Below, piece by piece: positions 8,126-17,556 of a stretch of DNA of 64,000 nt; positions within the stretch are counted from its first letter, which is position 1, and each line of letters opens with the position of its first letter. The notes under the pieces were generated by a model. That model was not told where the DNA came from and did not search any database. It saw only the letters and a program-made list of their open reading frames with translations. The position numbers and the translations under genes are program-made. The stretch comes from Ruegeria arenilitoris (GTDB lineage: Bacteria > Pseudomonadota > Alphaproteobacteria > Rhodobacterales > Rhodobacteraceae), in NCBI RefSeq assembly GCF_013032445.1, contig NZ_WQCA01000009.1, positions 62,001 to 126,000 on the forward strand. The letters run 5' to 3'.

Positions 8126-8890
8126 ATGGAATCGGCTTTGGACTATCATACTGCACGGGCGCTGCTGGACTGGCAGATTGAGCTGGGCGCAACGGATGCG
8201 ATCGGTGATGTGCCGGTGGAGCGGTATGCGTTGCCCGATACTGCGCCCAAGGCCAAGAAACCCTCTGTAAAACCGGCTGCCCCGGAGAAACCGAAAAAAG
8301 TGGACCCGGTCGCGGTGGCAAAATCGGCTGCACAGTCAGCCGGGTCGCTGGACCAATTGAAGGCCGCGATGGAAGCGTTCGATCATTGCGAGCTGAAACG
8401 CGGTGCGCGGCAGTTGGTGTTTTCCGACGGCACACCGGGTGCGCGGGTGATGATCATTGGCGAGGCCCCGGGCCGTGAGGAAGACCGCGAGGGCAAGCCA
8501 TTTGTCGGTCGCGCCGGGCAATTGCTGGATCGGATGTTGGCGGCAATTGATCTGGATCGCAGCCAGAATGTCTACATCACCAACGTCCTGCCGTGGCGGC
8601 CTCCGCAGAACCGCGATCCGAAGCCTGAAGAGATCGGGATGATGAAGCCGTTCCTTGAAAGGCACGTGGCGCTGGCCAAGCCCGAGGTTCTGGTGATCAT
8701 GGGCAATATCAGCTGTCAGGCGGTGCTGGGCAAACGCGGCATAACCCGTTTGCGCGGAAAATGGGATCAGGCGTTGAACCTTCCTGTTATCCCTATGTTC
8801 CATCCCGCTTATCTGCTTCGCCAGCCCCAGATGAAGCGACAGGCTTGGTCAGATCTGCTGGAACTCAAGGTTCGGCTGGAGGGGAAATGA
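8126..8890 (+). CDS. Family-4-like uracil-DNA glycosylase without the Fe-S cysteines
   Basis: 254 residues from the ATG at 8126 ([16 protein letters not shown]). A Lys/Pro/Ala-rich linker (about residues 38-70) leads into the catalytic domain. Motif [20 protein letters not shown] is the uracil pocket and water-activating region, and MFHPAYLLR carries the conserved His-Pro. Family 4 enzymes bind 4Fe-4S through four cysteines. Here only FDHCEL retains one; the others read as Trp ([13 protein letters not shown]) and Met (MMKPFLERH), and the first is absent. It excises uracil from DNA. It overlaps the downstream phosphoesterase gene by ATGA. Confidence 0.88.
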   Translation: MESALDYHTARALLDWQIELGATDAIGDVPVERYALPDTAPKAKKPSVKPAAPEKPKKVDPVAVAKSAAQSAGSLDQLKAAMEAFDHCELKRGARQLVFSDGTPGARVMIIGEAPGREEDREGKPFVGRAGQLLDRMLAAIDLDRSQNVYITNVLPWRPPQNRDPKPEEIGMMKPFLERHVALAKPEVLVIMGNISCQAVLGKRGITRLRGKWDQALNLPVIPMFHPAYLLRQPQMKRQAWSDLLELKVRLEGK

Positions 8891-9489
8891 TGCGTATACT
8901 GGCGTTTTCCGACCTGCATATGGCGCGCAATCGTGCCGCCGATATCGTGGCTGCCAGCACCGAGGCTGATCTGGTGATCGGGGCGGGGGACTTTTGCAAC
9001 TCGCGACGTGGTTTGGATGACGCGATGGAGATGCTGTCCGGAATCTCTGCGCCCTTTGTCATGGTACCCGGAAACGCGGAAAGCGCGCAGGAACTGACCG
9101 ATGCCGCGCCCGAAGGTGGTCATGTGCTGCACGGCACGGGCATGACCATGGACGGGCTGCGCCTGTTCGGGCTGGGTTATGGTGTGCCGGTCACGCCGTT
9201 TGGCGACTGGTCCTGCGACCTGACCGATGCCGAAGCTACCGAGTTGCTGGATCGTTGCGACGGTGCTGACATTCTGATCGCGCACTCTCCGCCCAAGGGG
9301 TATGGCGATGTCACTTCGGCAGGCGACGCGGTGGGATCGGTTGCTGTGCGTGACGCGGTGGAGCGCCTGCAGCCGCAATACGCATTCTGTGGTCATATTC
9401 ATGACAGCTGGGGCTATCGCGGTACACTCGGCCGCACTCAGATCGCCAATCTGGGGCCCAAGGTAAACTGGTTCGGGGTCACTACATGA
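8887..9489 (+). CDS. Calcineurin-like metallophosphoesterase
   Basis: 200 residues. The metal-binding blocks are visible in order: FSDLHM near the N-terminus (DxH), [10 protein letters not shown] (GD), VPGNAE (GN in place of GNHD), [12 protein letters not shown] (H) and [11 protein letters not shown] (GHxH). This layout matches small DR1281/YfcE-like cytosolic phosphoesterases. The substrate is unknown. It starts on the last base pairs of the glycosylase gene and its stop overlaps the lysE-type start (ATGA), so the three genes are probably translated together. Confidence 0.88.
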   Translation: MMRILAFSDLHMARNRAADIVAASTEADLVIGAGDFCNSRRGLDDAMEMLSGISAPFVMVPGNAESAQELTDAAPEGGHVLHGTGMTMDGLRLFGLGYGVPVTPFGDWSCDLTDAEATELLDRCDGADILIAHSPPKGYGDVTSAGDAVGSVAVRDAVERLQPQYAFCGHIHDSWGYRGTLGRTQIANLGPKVNWFGVTT

Positions 9490-10106
9490 TAGAAACGGTC
9501 ACTCTGCTGGCGTTCATTCCGGCAGCCTTGGCGCTGAATTTCACCCCCGGCGCTGACATGATGTTCTGCTTTGGTCAGGGTCTGCGGACGGGTGCCCGAC
9601 CGGTACTGGTGGCCAGCGCGGGTATCTCGCTGGGGCTAATGGTGCACGTGTTGCTGGCCGGGCTGGGGCTGGGTGCCGCGGTGAACAGTCTGCCGTGGCT
9701 GTTTGATGTCATCCGCTGGATGGGCGTGGCCTATCTGCTGTATCTGGCATGGGGTGCCATACGGAATGGGGCGGTGTCTTCCGATGCGCCCACGAAGCCC
9801 ACAAGCCATGCGTTTCGGGATGGGATGGTCGTCAAATTGACCAACCCCAAGGTCATGCTGTTCGTGCTGGCCTTTATCCCGCAATTCGTGAACCCCAACT
9901 CCGGCCCGATCCTGCCGCAATTCCTGATTTTCGGCGTGATCATCGCGTTGGGCGGGTTTGTCGTGAACGGGCTGGTGGGTATTTTTGCCGGTGGCGCGGG
10001 CAAGGTTCTGATTTCGAACCCACGCGCCTCTCGTATCATGGGTTGGGTGACGGGGGGGATTTTCACCGCCCTCGCCGTCCGGCTTGCCATTATGGAAAGG
10101 GCCTGA
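9486..10106 (+). CDS. LysE family amino-acid/metabolite exporter
   Basis: 206 residues, inner membrane, about six helices. The conserved LysE/RhtB opening is present: FIPAALALNFTPGADMMFCFGQGLRTG. Further on it has LLYLAWGAIRNG and the typical KLTNPKVMLFVLAFIPQFV segment. Family members export basic amino acids, homoserine, threonine or related metabolites; the substrate here is unknown. The ATG overlaps the phosphoesterase stop, and moaB follows 6 bases after its stop. Confidence 0.9.
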   Translation: MIETVTLLAFIPAALALNFTPGADMMFCFGQGLRTGARPVLVASAGISLGLMVHVLLAGLGLGAAVNSLPWLFDVIRWMGVAYLLYLAWGAIRNGAVSSDAPTKPTSHAFRDGMVVKLTNPKVMLFVLAFIPQFVNPNSGPILPQFLIFGVIIALGGFVVNGLVGIFAGGAGKVLISNPRASRIMGWVTGGIFTALAVRLAIMERA

Positions 10107-10112
10107 CACCAC

Positions 10113-10655
10113 ATGTCGCGCATTGATGAAAGCAAAGAGTTCATTCCGGTTCGGATCGCCGTTCTGACCGTTTCGGATACTCGGTCGCTGGACGAAGACC
10201 GCTCGGGCCAGACGCTTGTGGACCGGATTGAACGCGCGGGCCATTTGGTGGCCGACCGCAAGATCATACAGGATGAACGCGGTGAGATTGCAGCACAACT
10301 GCGTTTGTGGATCGAAGATCCTGAAATTGACGTAGTGATCTCGACCGGGGGCACCGGCCTGACGGGCCGTGACGTGACGGTTGAGGCGCATCGCGACGTC
10401 TATGAAAAGGAAATCGAGGCGTTCGGCACCGTTTTCACCATCATCTCAATGGAAAAGATCGGCACATCAGCTGTGCAGTCCCGTGCCACGGGCGGTGTGG
10501 CAGGCGGGACCTATCTGTTCGCGCTGCCCGGCAGCCCCGGTGCCTGCAAGGACGCTTGGGACGGAATTCTGGAAAAACAGTTCGATTACCGCCACCGCCC
10601 CTGCAATTTCGTGGAAATAATGCCCAGATTGGACGAACATCTGCGACGGAAGTAG
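10113..10655 (+). CDS. moaB: Molybdenum cofactor biosynthesis protein MoaB
   Basis: 180 residues of the MogA/MoaB molybdopterin-binding fold. Visible marks are VLTVSDTRSLDEDRSGQTL near residue 19, the STGGTGLTGRDVTVEA motif (about 73-88) and ALPGSPGACKDAWDGIL near the C-terminus. Such proteins bind and adenylylate molybdopterin, or serve as its carrier, before metal insertion by MoeA. moeA, mobA, mobB and fdhD lie about 16-20 kb away. It follows the lysE-type gene after 6 bases and is probably cotranscribed with it. The 106 bases downstream hold no convincing terminator. Confidence 0.93.
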   Translation: MSRIDESKEFIPVRIAVLTVSDTRSLDEDRSGQTLVDRIERAGHLVADRKIIQDERGEIAAQLRLWIEDPEIDVVISTGGTGLTGRDVTVEAHRDVYEKEIEAFGTVFTIISMEKIGTSAVQSRATGGVAGGTYLFALPGSPGACKDAWDGILEKQFDYRHRPCNFVEIMPRLDEHLRRK

Positions 10656-10761
10656 ACTGTCTGCACGTTTAACTGTTCGTAAACGCTTTGTGGCTTGGCA
10701 TTTTTCTGTGCCCGGCTACCTTTTGCACGTGACAGCCTGATGCGACCGGGGTGAATAATAG

Positions 10762-12216
10762 ATGCGATTTCTGAGGCAAAGCCTTGTTGGTGTCTTTCTG
10801 GCGTTTCTTACGCTGGCTCTTCTGTTTGTCGCGGTACAGTTGATCACCGGTGCGGTGCAGGATGCGCTGAATCGTGACAGCGAGCAACCCGAAGCGCGCG
10901 AACGCATCTTTGCCGTCAGCGTGCGCCCGGCTGAGCTTGAAACTGTCACCCCATATCTCGAAGCCTTTGGCGAGGTTCAAAGCCGCCGCCGTCTGGAGCT
11001 GCGCGCGGCGCTGGGCGGGCGTGTGCTGTCTCTGGCCGAGGATTTCGAGGATGGCGGTGTCGTTACCTCGGGCGAGGTTCTGGTGGAATTGGATCCGGCT
11101 GACGCGCAATCAGCGCTGGACCGGGCCAAGTCTGACTTGTTGGATGCACAATTCGAAGAACGCGACGCTGAACGCTCATTGCTGCTGGCGCAGGATGAGT
11201 TGAATTCGGCCGAGGCGCAGGCGGCCCTGCGCGGGCGTGCCTTGCAGCGCCAGAAGGACCTGCAGGGTCGCGGGGTCGGAACGCCTGCCGCGGTGGAAGA
11301 GGCCGAACTGGCCGAGGCGGCGGCGCAACAGTCGGTGCTGGCACGCCGCATCGCACTGGCGCAGGCGGAATCGCGGGTCGATCAGGCGACCACCTTACTG
11401 GCCCGCGCCCGCATCACGCTTGAGGCCGCCGAACGCGATCTGGATGATATGACCGTCCGCGCGCGCTTTGCCGGAACATTGACGGATGTGACGCTGGTCG
11501 AAGGACGGCTGGTCTCGGCCAATGAAAAGCTGGCGGAACTGGTTGATCCCACCGCGCTTGAGGTGGCCTTTCGCGTTTCGACAGCACAGTATGTGCGTCT
11601 GCTGGATGCCGAGGGCGATCTGATAAACGCACCAGTTACCGTATCGCTTGAGGTCACGGGCACCGATCTGATGGCCCACGGCCGCATCAGCCGCGATAGC
11701 GGCTCGGCGGGCGAAGGTCAGACCGGGCGGCTGATCTATGCAAGGCTGGAGGACGCACCGGGGTTCAAGCCCGGTGATTTTGTTACAGTGACGGTCGAGG
11801 AACAGCCGTTGGACAACGTGGTGCGCTTGCCCTCATCGGTTCTGGATGCGGCGGGCACGGTGCTGGTTCTGGGTTCCGATGACCGGCTAGAGGCGCTGCC
11901 GGTGCAGTTGATCCGCCGTCAGGGCGATGAGGTACTGCTGCGCGGTCAGGGGCTGGTCGGGCGCGAGGTCGTGATTGGCCGAACGCCGCTGCTGGGCGGC
12001 GGGGTTCGCGTCCGCCCGCTGCGCGATGAGGCCAATGCCGGGGCCGACCCGGGTATGGTCGAACTGTCCGACCAACAACGTGCCCAGCTTGTCGCGCAGG
12101 TCGAGGCCAGCGATCAGATGACCAACGAGGCCAAGGCCAGTGCCCTGAGCCAGCTCAGCGCGCCCAGGGTTCCCGCCTCGCTGGTGCGCAGCATTGAGAC
12201 CCGGGCAGGGGGCTAG
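10762..12216 (+). CDS. RND efflux periplasmic adaptor (HlyD/AcrA family)
   Basis: 484 residues. An N-terminal membrane helix (LVGVFLAFLTLALLFVAVQLI) anchors the protein. A barrel-sandwich half (RLELRAALGGRVLSLAEDF), a long alpha-hairpin rich in Ala, Glu and Gln (about residues 112-230), the returning half-motif (RARFAGTLTDVTLVEGRLVS) and a beta-barrel domain (GFKPGDFVTVTVEEQPL) follow in the expected order. The last ~45 residues form an extra predicted helix (VELSDQQRAQLVAQVEASDQ), longer than usual. It pairs with the RND permease that starts 5 bases after it. The ATG follows GGGGTGA. Confidence 0.92.
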   Translation: MRFLRQSLVGVFLAFLTLALLFVAVQLITGAVQDALNRDSEQPEARERIFAVSVRPAELETVTPYLEAFGEVQSRRRLELRAALGGRVLSLAEDFEDGGVVTSGEVLVELDPADAQSALDRAKSDLLDAQFEERDAERSLLLAQDELNSAEAQAALRGRALQRQKDLQGRGVGTPAAVEEAELAEAAAQQSVLARRIALAQAESRVDQATTLLARARITLEAAERDLDDMTVRARFAGTLTDVTLVEGRLVSANEKLAELVDPTALEVAFRVSTAQYVRLLDAEGDLINAPVTVSLEVTGTDLMAHGRISRDSGSAGEGQTGRLIYARLEDAPGFKPGDFVTVTVEEQPLDNVVRLPSSVLDAAGTVLVLGSDDRLEALPVQLIRRQGDEVLLRGQGLVGREVVIGRTPLLGGGVRVRPLRDEANAGADPGMVELSDQQRAQLVAQVEASDQMTNEAKASALSQLSAPRVPASLVRSIETRAGG

Positions 12217-12221
12217 ACGCC

Positions 12222-15200
12222 ATGATGCGTGAGATCCCCGGCGCGGCGGGCGGTATCCTCAGCTACTTCACCCGTCACAGGACGGTCGCCAACCTGCTGT
12301 TGCTGGTCATGCTGGTTCTGGGTGCGGCGGCGATCCCGGCGATGCGGGCGCAGTTTTTCCCGGACGTGATCCTTGAACGTGTCGACGTCAATATCGATTG
12401 GGAAGGCGCTGGTCCCGAGGACGTGGACAACGGCATCGTGCAACTGCTGGAGCCAGCCCTGCTGGCGGTCGAAGGGGTTGCCAGCACGACCTCAACCTCT
12501 CGTGAAGGACGGGCAAATATCCGGCTGGAATTTGAGCCTAACTGGGACATGTCGCGTGCCGTGGATGAGGTTCGGACCGCCGTCGATGGTGTAACGGACC
12601 TGCCCGAGGATGCCGAAGAGCCCTCGATCCGACGTGGCGCCTGGAGGGACCGGGTGACGGATGTGGTCGTGACCGGCCCGGTTGATCCGGACCAACTGGC
12701 CAAATTCACCGACGAGCTGATCAATCGCTTGTTTGCTGCCGGAGTGACCCGCACAACGATCCGGGGCATTGCCGCGCCTCGCGTAGTGGTCGAAGTTCCA
12801 ACAGCGCAGCTGATCGCCAATGACATCACCCTGTCAGAGATCGCCCAAGCCATCGCGGCTGAGGCAATAACCAACCCGGCCGGAGATGTCACCGGGGCCA
12901 ATGCCCGTATCCGCACCGGCACTGAAAAGCGCACCCCCGAAGAAATCGAAGGTATCACGCTGCGCAACTTTGCCGACGGCTCCAGCCTCTATGTGGGGGA
13001 TGTGGCGACCATTCGAGTCGAGGGGGTCAACCGCAATCGCAGTTACTTTGTCGGTGAAAACCCGGCCATGTCGGTGCGAGTAGACCGGTCCAATCTGGGC
13101 GATGCCATCAAAATACAACACACGGTCGAGGATGTGGTGGCCGAGCTTCAGGCCAGCCTGCCCGAAGGCGTGACAATCGAACTGATCCGAACCCGCGCTC
13201 AGGCCATCACTGAACGTCTGGATATTTTGGTCGACAACGGATTGGTGGGGCTGGGCCTTGTGGTCTGTCTGTTGTTCCTGTTCCTCAACGCGCGCATCGC
13301 CTTCTGGGTCGCGGCAGGTATCCCTGTGGCAATGTCAGCGGCGGTTGCCTTCATGTATATCGGTGGGCTGTCGATCAACATGATCTCGCTGTTCGGGTTG
13401 ATCATCACGCTGGGGATCGTGGTAGACGACGCCATCGTTGTGGGGGAACACGCCGATTTTCGCGCCCGACGGTTGGGCGAAGCTCCGGTTGTGGCCGCCG
13501 AACGCGCCGCGCGGCGAATGGCGATGCCGGTCTTTGCCGCCACTCTGACCACCGTGATCGCGTTTTTCGGCCTGACCGCCATCGGTGGCCGGTTCGGAGA
13601 GTTGATCGGCGACATCCCGTTTACCGTGATCGCGGTGCTGATTGCCTCGTTGATCGAGTGTTTCTTGATCCTGCCGAACCACATGGCCCATGCGATTACA
13701 CATTCGGCCAAGGAACACTGGTATGATTGGCCCAACCGCGTGGTCAATCGCGGCTTTCGCTGGGTGCGGGATCACCTGTTCCGCCCGCTGATCGCCTGGG
13801 TGGTCTGGGCGCGCTATGTGGTTGTGGCAGTGATGGTGGTGATCCTGGCCAGTCAGATTGCCCTGTTCATCAAGGGTGACGTGAACTGGCGGTTCTTCAA
13901 CGCGCCCGAGCGCGGCTCGGTCACCGGCAACTTCATCATGGTCGAGGGCGCCACTCGCGAAGACACGCTGGAAATGATGCACCAGATGCAGCGCGCTACC
14001 GAAGAGCTGGGCCAGATTTACGAAGAGCGTCACGGCCGCAATCCTATCGACTATATTCTGGCCGAGGTCGGCGGCAATGCCGGGTGGTTCAACTTGGCTG
14101 CAGCGGATGGCAAGGATCAGGACCTCTTGGGCGGGATTTCGATTGAATTGATCGATTCGGACCTGCGCCCCTATTCCAGCTTTGAGTTCGTGGGCGAGCT
14201 ACAGGACTTTGTGCCGCGCCATCCCAAGGTTGAGCTTCTGACCTTCCGGGGTTGGCGCTCTGGCCCCGGCGGCGATGCAATCGACGTTCAGTTCTATGGC
14301 GCAGATGTGAACACGCTCAAGGCGGCGTCTGAGGACTTGCAGGCCGAGTTATCGAAATACCCTGAGGTTTCGGCGCTGGAGGACAATCTGGCATATGACA
14401 AGGAAGATTTCATTCTGGACCTGACCGCCAAGGGGCAGGCGCTGGGCTTTCGCATTGAAACGCTGGGCCGCGTGCTGCGCGACCGGCTGAACGGGATTGA
14501 GGCCGCAACCTTCCCCGATGGCCCACGCAGTGCAGAGATTCGTGTGGAGCTGCCCGAGGGCGAGTTGACCGCTGATTTCCTGGAACGCACGCTGATGCGC
14601 ACGCCGGACGGGATTTATGTGCCGCTGGCCGATATCGTGTCAGTCGAGCGTAAATCAGGGTTCGCATCCGTGCTGCGCGAGAATGGTCTGCGGGTGATAT
14701 CGGTTATTGGCGATATTTCCGAGGATGACCCGACCCGCGCGGCGGAAATCGCCCGCGCTCTGAGCGAAGAGATTCTGCCCAACATCGCGGCCGAACGGCA
14801 GGTCGAGTGGCAAATGGCGGGTCTGAGCGAGCAGGAGGATGAGTTCCTGACCGAAGCGCGCACTGGTCTGATCCTGTGTCTGACCGGTATTTACCTGGTA
14901 CTGGCCTGGGTCTTTGCCAGCTGGACCCGGCCTGTGGTGGTGATGGCGATCATTCCGTTTGGATTGGTTGGCGCGATCTGGGGGCATTACATATGGGATG
15001 TGCCGCTAAGCATGTTCACCGTGATCGGCCTGTTGGGGATGACCGGGATCATCATCAATGACTCGATTGTTCTGGTGACGACCATCGACGCCTATCAGCA
15101 GGACCGCGGGCTGGTGCCATCGATTGTCGAGGGCACGGCGGATCGGTTACGCCCGGTGATGCTGACGACGTTGACAACGGTTCTTGGCCTGACACCGCTG

Positions 15201-15623
15201 CTCTATGAAGGCTCGCAACAGGCGCAGTTCCTCAAACCCTCGGTGATCACGCTGGTCTACGGGTTGGGTTTCGGCATGTTGCTGGTGTTGCTTCTGGTGC
15301 CTGCTTTGCTGGCCATTCTGAACGACCTGTCACGTCCGATGACCGCGATGCGTAGAGCATTACGTGCGCCGGACCGGGTGGTGCAGGGTGCGGTTACCGC
15401 CACCGGGCTGGCGCTGCTCATTTGGTTCGGCGTTACGATGGTCTGGCCTGCGATTTCGGGCGCACCTGTCGGCCTGTTGTCGGGACTCTACCCGGGGTCA
15501 GATGGCATTGCGGCCCTGCAAATGGGGCTGGGGGCTTTCATCGCCGGTGCTGTGCCGATCCTTGTGTTGAGTGTTGTGCTGTCCAGCCTGCTCTATGTGC
15601 GCTTCAGAGTGAAGGCGACCTAA
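12222..15623 (+). CDS. RND family efflux permease
   Basis: 1133 residues, inner-membrane proton-driven pump. It has the RND layout: helix 1 (TVANLLLLVMLVLGAAAIPA), a large periplasmic loop, a helix bundle, a second loop and a second bundle. The helix-4 proton-relay pair is visible in LGIVVDDAIVVGEHADF, and the second half has TGIIINDSIVLVTTID. Two extra hydrophobic segments at the C-terminus (LALLIWFGVTMVWPAI, FIAGAVPILVLSVVLSSLLY) lengthen it beyond the usual ~1040. No outer-membrane channel gene is adjacent, so it probably uses a shared TolC. Substrate unknown. Confidence 0.93.
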   Translation: MMREIPGAAGGILSYFTRHRTVANLLLLVMLVLGAAAIPAMRAQFFPDVILERVDVNIDWEGAGPEDVDNGIVQLLEPALLAVEGVASTTSTSREGRANIRLEFEPNWDMSRAVDEVRTAVDGVTDLPEDAEEPSIRRGAWRDRVTDVVVTGPVDPDQLAKFTDELINRLFAAGVTRTTIRGIAAPRVVVEVPTAQLIANDITLSEIAQAIAAEAITNPAGDVTGANARIRTGTEKRTPEEIEGITLRNFADGSSLYVGDVATIRVEGVNRNRSYFVGENPAMSVRVDRSNLGDAIKIQHTVEDVVAELQASLPEGVTIELIRTRAQAITERLDILVDNGLVGLGLVVCLLFLFLNARIAFWVAAGIPVAMSAAVAFMYIGGLSINMISLFGLIITLGIVVDDAIVVGEHADFRARRLGEAPVVAAERAARRMAMPVFAATLTTVIAFFGLTAIGGRFGELIGDIPFTVIAVLIASLIECFLILPNHMAHAITHSAKEHWYDWPNRVVNRGFRWVRDHLFRPLIAWVVWARYVVVAVMVVILASQIALFIKGDVNWRFFNAPERGSVTGNFIMVEGATREDTLEMMHQMQRATEELGQIYEERHGRNPIDYILAEVGGNAGWFNLAAADGKDQDLLGGISIELIDSDLRPYSSFEFVGELQDFVPRHPKVELLTFRGWRSGPGGDAIDVQFYGADVNTLKAASEDLQAELSKYPEVSALEDNLAYDKEDFILDLTAKGQALGFRIETLGRVLRDRLNGIEAATFPDGPRSAEIRVELPEGELTADFLERTLMRTPDGIYVPLADIVSVERKSGFASVLRENGLRVISVIGDISEDDPTRAAEIARALSEEILPNIAAERQVEWQMAGLSEQEDEFLTEARTGLILCLTGIYLVLAWVFASWTRPVVVMAIIPFGLVGAIWGHYIWDVPLSMFTVIGLLGMTGIIINDSIVLVTTIDAYQQDRGLVPSIVEGTADRLRPVMLTTLTTVLGLTPLLYEGSQQAQFLKPSVITLVYGLGFGMLLVLLLVPALLAILNDLSRPMTAMRRALRAPDRVVQGAVTATGLALLIWFGVTMVWPAISGAPVGLLSGLYPGSDGIAALQMGLGAFIAGAVPILVLSVVLSSLLYVRFRVKAT

Positions 15624-16039
15624 AGTGCGCGCAAGGCGGTTTCAAGCAGGTCGGTGACCCGGTCGCTCATGGGCAGATCACCCCGTCGTATCTGATCGAC
15701 CGGAAACCATCGGGCGTCCAGTGCGTCATCCCCGGCCAGTGGCGAGCCTGAGCGGTACTGACATGAGACACCGACCAGCAGGTAATGCGACTGCACGATG
15801 CCCTGCGCGTCATGGCGCAACAGGTCCAGATTATCGAGATAGTGCAGCGGCTCGGCAATGACCGAGGTTTCCTCGCGCAACTCGCGTTGTGCCGTCTGCA
15901 TGACGGTTTCACCCCATTCCACATGACCGCCGGGAAACCCCCACAACCCTGCGTCCGGCTGCTTGCTGCGCTGCACCAGCAACACGTTTGCGTCATGCAC
16001 AACAACGGCCAGCGCGCCGATCTTCGGGGTTTTCTCCAT
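15620..16039 (-). CDS. Nudix hydrolase
   Basis: 139 residues, cytoplasmic. The Nudix box is intact: GGHVEWGETVMQTAQRELRE followed by ETSVI (GX5EX7REUXEE). The upstream motif VLLVQRSKQPDAGLWGFPG is also typical. Nudix enzymes cleave nucleoside diphosphates linked to another group; the best guess is a MutT/NudG-like or ADP-sugar/dNTP clean-up enzyme. It starts 3 bases after the DsbD-N-like gene, on the same strand. Its stop overlaps the end of the convergent RND gene. Confidence 0.9.
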   Translation of the reverse strand: MEKTPKIGALAVVVHDANVLLVQRSKQPDAGLWGFPGGHVEWGETVMQTAQRELREETSVIAEPLHYLDNLDLLRHDAQGIVQSHYLLVGVSCQYRSGSPLAGDDALDARWFPVDQIRRGDLPMSDRVTDLLETALRAL

Positions 16040-16042
16040 AAA

Positions 16043-16855
16043 TCAGCCCGCGCTGCAGCCCTGAATGTCGACGGCGTGGTTGGCCCCCAATACCGTTATC
16101 CGGATCTCGGACCGATCCAAAGCGAAAGGCCCGCCCGAGGCACTGATCACCTCGGATGTGGCCACCAGAGTATCGCCCTGCCGCGTGGTTTCCGGCTGCG
16201 AGGCCCAAAGCGCCGGGTTCCCCGGTTCGATCACGGCAACCTCGCGCCCTCCGGCCGATGGCATTTTTACGCGGGCTTCGATCTGCATCCCGTCCGACGT
16301 TGGGAACAGGCGGCAACTTGCGGCGGTCACGCGCGCCTCTTTCGCGGAATAAGGGCGTTGGGCCAGCGCGGCAGCGATGGCCGGGTTGCGTCCCGCGTCG
16401 GCGTTCAGGGTATGATCGAAGTCCAGACGCTCAGGGATGCAGACGTCCTTGCAAACGCCCAGATCCATATCGCCACGAAGCCGCACGGGTTTGGCGGGAT
16501 TCTTGGGCGTGATTTCAACTGGCAGCACCAATTGATCCGCATAGCCAATGGATTGCAGGCCATTCTGCACAAACACCTCTGGCGCAGGCCAAGTGATCGT
16601 CACATCGCCCAAATTCTGCGAGCCGCGCCAGTCAAACTGCGGCGGGATACCGGCATCGCCCGGCGCGCGCCAATAGGTCTTCCACCCATCCTTCAGTGTC
16701 AGCCGCAACGCGCCCAGATAGGTGCCGCTGGCGGTGCGCCCGCCATCCAGCACATCCAGTTGCACAACTCCGCCCACGTCCTGCGCCAGCGCAGTAGCGG
16801 TCAGCCCATAACAGGCGGTCAGGGCAACCACGGTCGACTTAAGATAACGCTTCAT
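16043..16855 (-). CDS. Periplasmic DsbD N-terminal-domain-like protein
   Basis: 270 residues with a signal peptide (MKRYLKSTVVALTACYGLTATALAQ). The body matches the N-terminal domain of the thiol:disulfide interchange protein DsbD: LKDGWKTYWRAPGDAGIPPQ, then GLQSIGYADQLVLPVEIT and a cysteine pair in DLGVCKDVCIPERLDF. In DsbD this domain passes electrons from the membrane part to periplasmic partners. Here the membrane and thioredoxin domains are absent, so it must work with separate proteins. A TlpA-type thioredoxin is encoded at 48356-48922. Grouped tightly with the Nudix gene. Confidence 0.85.
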   Translation of the reverse strand: MKRYLKSTVVALTACYGLTATALAQDVGGVVQLDVLDGGRTASGTYLGALRLTLKDGWKTYWRAPGDAGIPPQFDWRGSQNLGDVTITWPAPEVFVQNGLQSIGYADQLVLPVEITPKNPAKPVRLRGDMDLGVCKDVCIPERLDFDHTLNADAGRNPAIAAALAQRPYSAKEARVTAASCRLFPTSDGMQIEARVKMPSAGGREVAVIEPGNPALWASQPETTRQGDTLVATSEVISASGGPFALDRSEIRITVLGANHAVDIQGCSAG

Positions 16856-17001
16856 ACCCCATAAATGCGCGGTCCGGCCCGGGATTCCAAGTCACGTTCG
16901 GGTCACCGGGATGAAATCTGGCGAAATGTGGCCTCATCCCTTGCCAATCCCCCTGCGCCGGGGCCATTGTTGAAGGGGGACAAAGCAAGAGATGTAAATC
17001 C

Positions 17002-17556
17002 ATGGACCTGACCGGAAAACTGTTGATTGCGATGCCTGGCATGGGTGATCCGCGCTTCGATCATTCGGTGGTTTACATGTGCAGCCACGGCGAAGACGGG
17101 GCGATGGGTCTGATCATCAACAAACCCTCGGATTTGCGAATCAAAACCCTGCTTGAGCAACTGAATATTCCTTGCCGAATCCCGATTGTGGGTGAGCGTC
17201 TGGTACATTTCGGCGGTCCGGTCGAGATGTCGCGCGGCTTTGTACTGCACAGCGCGGATTATGAGGCTAACCTGCATTCGATGCAGATTTCGGATGATTT
17301 CAGTATGACCGCGACTTTGGATGTGCTCGAGGATTTGGCCTCGGGGCGTGGGCCTTTGAATTCGACGCTGGCGCTGGGCTATTCCGGCTGGGGACCCGAC
17401 CAGTTGGAGGATGAGATCGCCATGAATGGCTGGCTAACCACCGACGCGACCCAGAAACTGGTGTTCGACGTGCCCGATGACGAGAAATGGGGGGCCGCTT
17501 TGGCAACGCTGGGTGTGGACCCGCTGACCCTGTCGGCCAGTGCCGGACGCGCCTGA
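17002..17556 (+). CDS. YqgE/AlgH family protein
   Basis: 184 residues of the DUF179 family. Conserved blocks: LTGKLLIAMPGMGDPRFDHS at the N-terminus, VVYMCSHGEDGAMGLIINKP, HFGGPVEMSRGFVLHS and LALGYSGWGPDQLEDEI. The family is widespread and cytosolic. Its biochemical role is not settled; links to redox and transcription control are reported for some members. It is a single gene diverging from the DsbD-N-like gene, and it converges on tsaC with no gap. Confidence 0.93.
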   Translation: MDLTGKLLIAMPGMGDPRFDHSVVYMCSHGEDGAMGLIINKPSDLRIKTLLEQLNIPCRIPIVGERLVHFGGPVEMSRGFVLHSADYEANLHSMQISDDFSMTATLDVLEDLASGRGPLNSTLALGYSGWGPDQLEDEIAMNGWLTTDATQKLVFDVPDDEKWGAALATLGVDPLTLSASAGRA

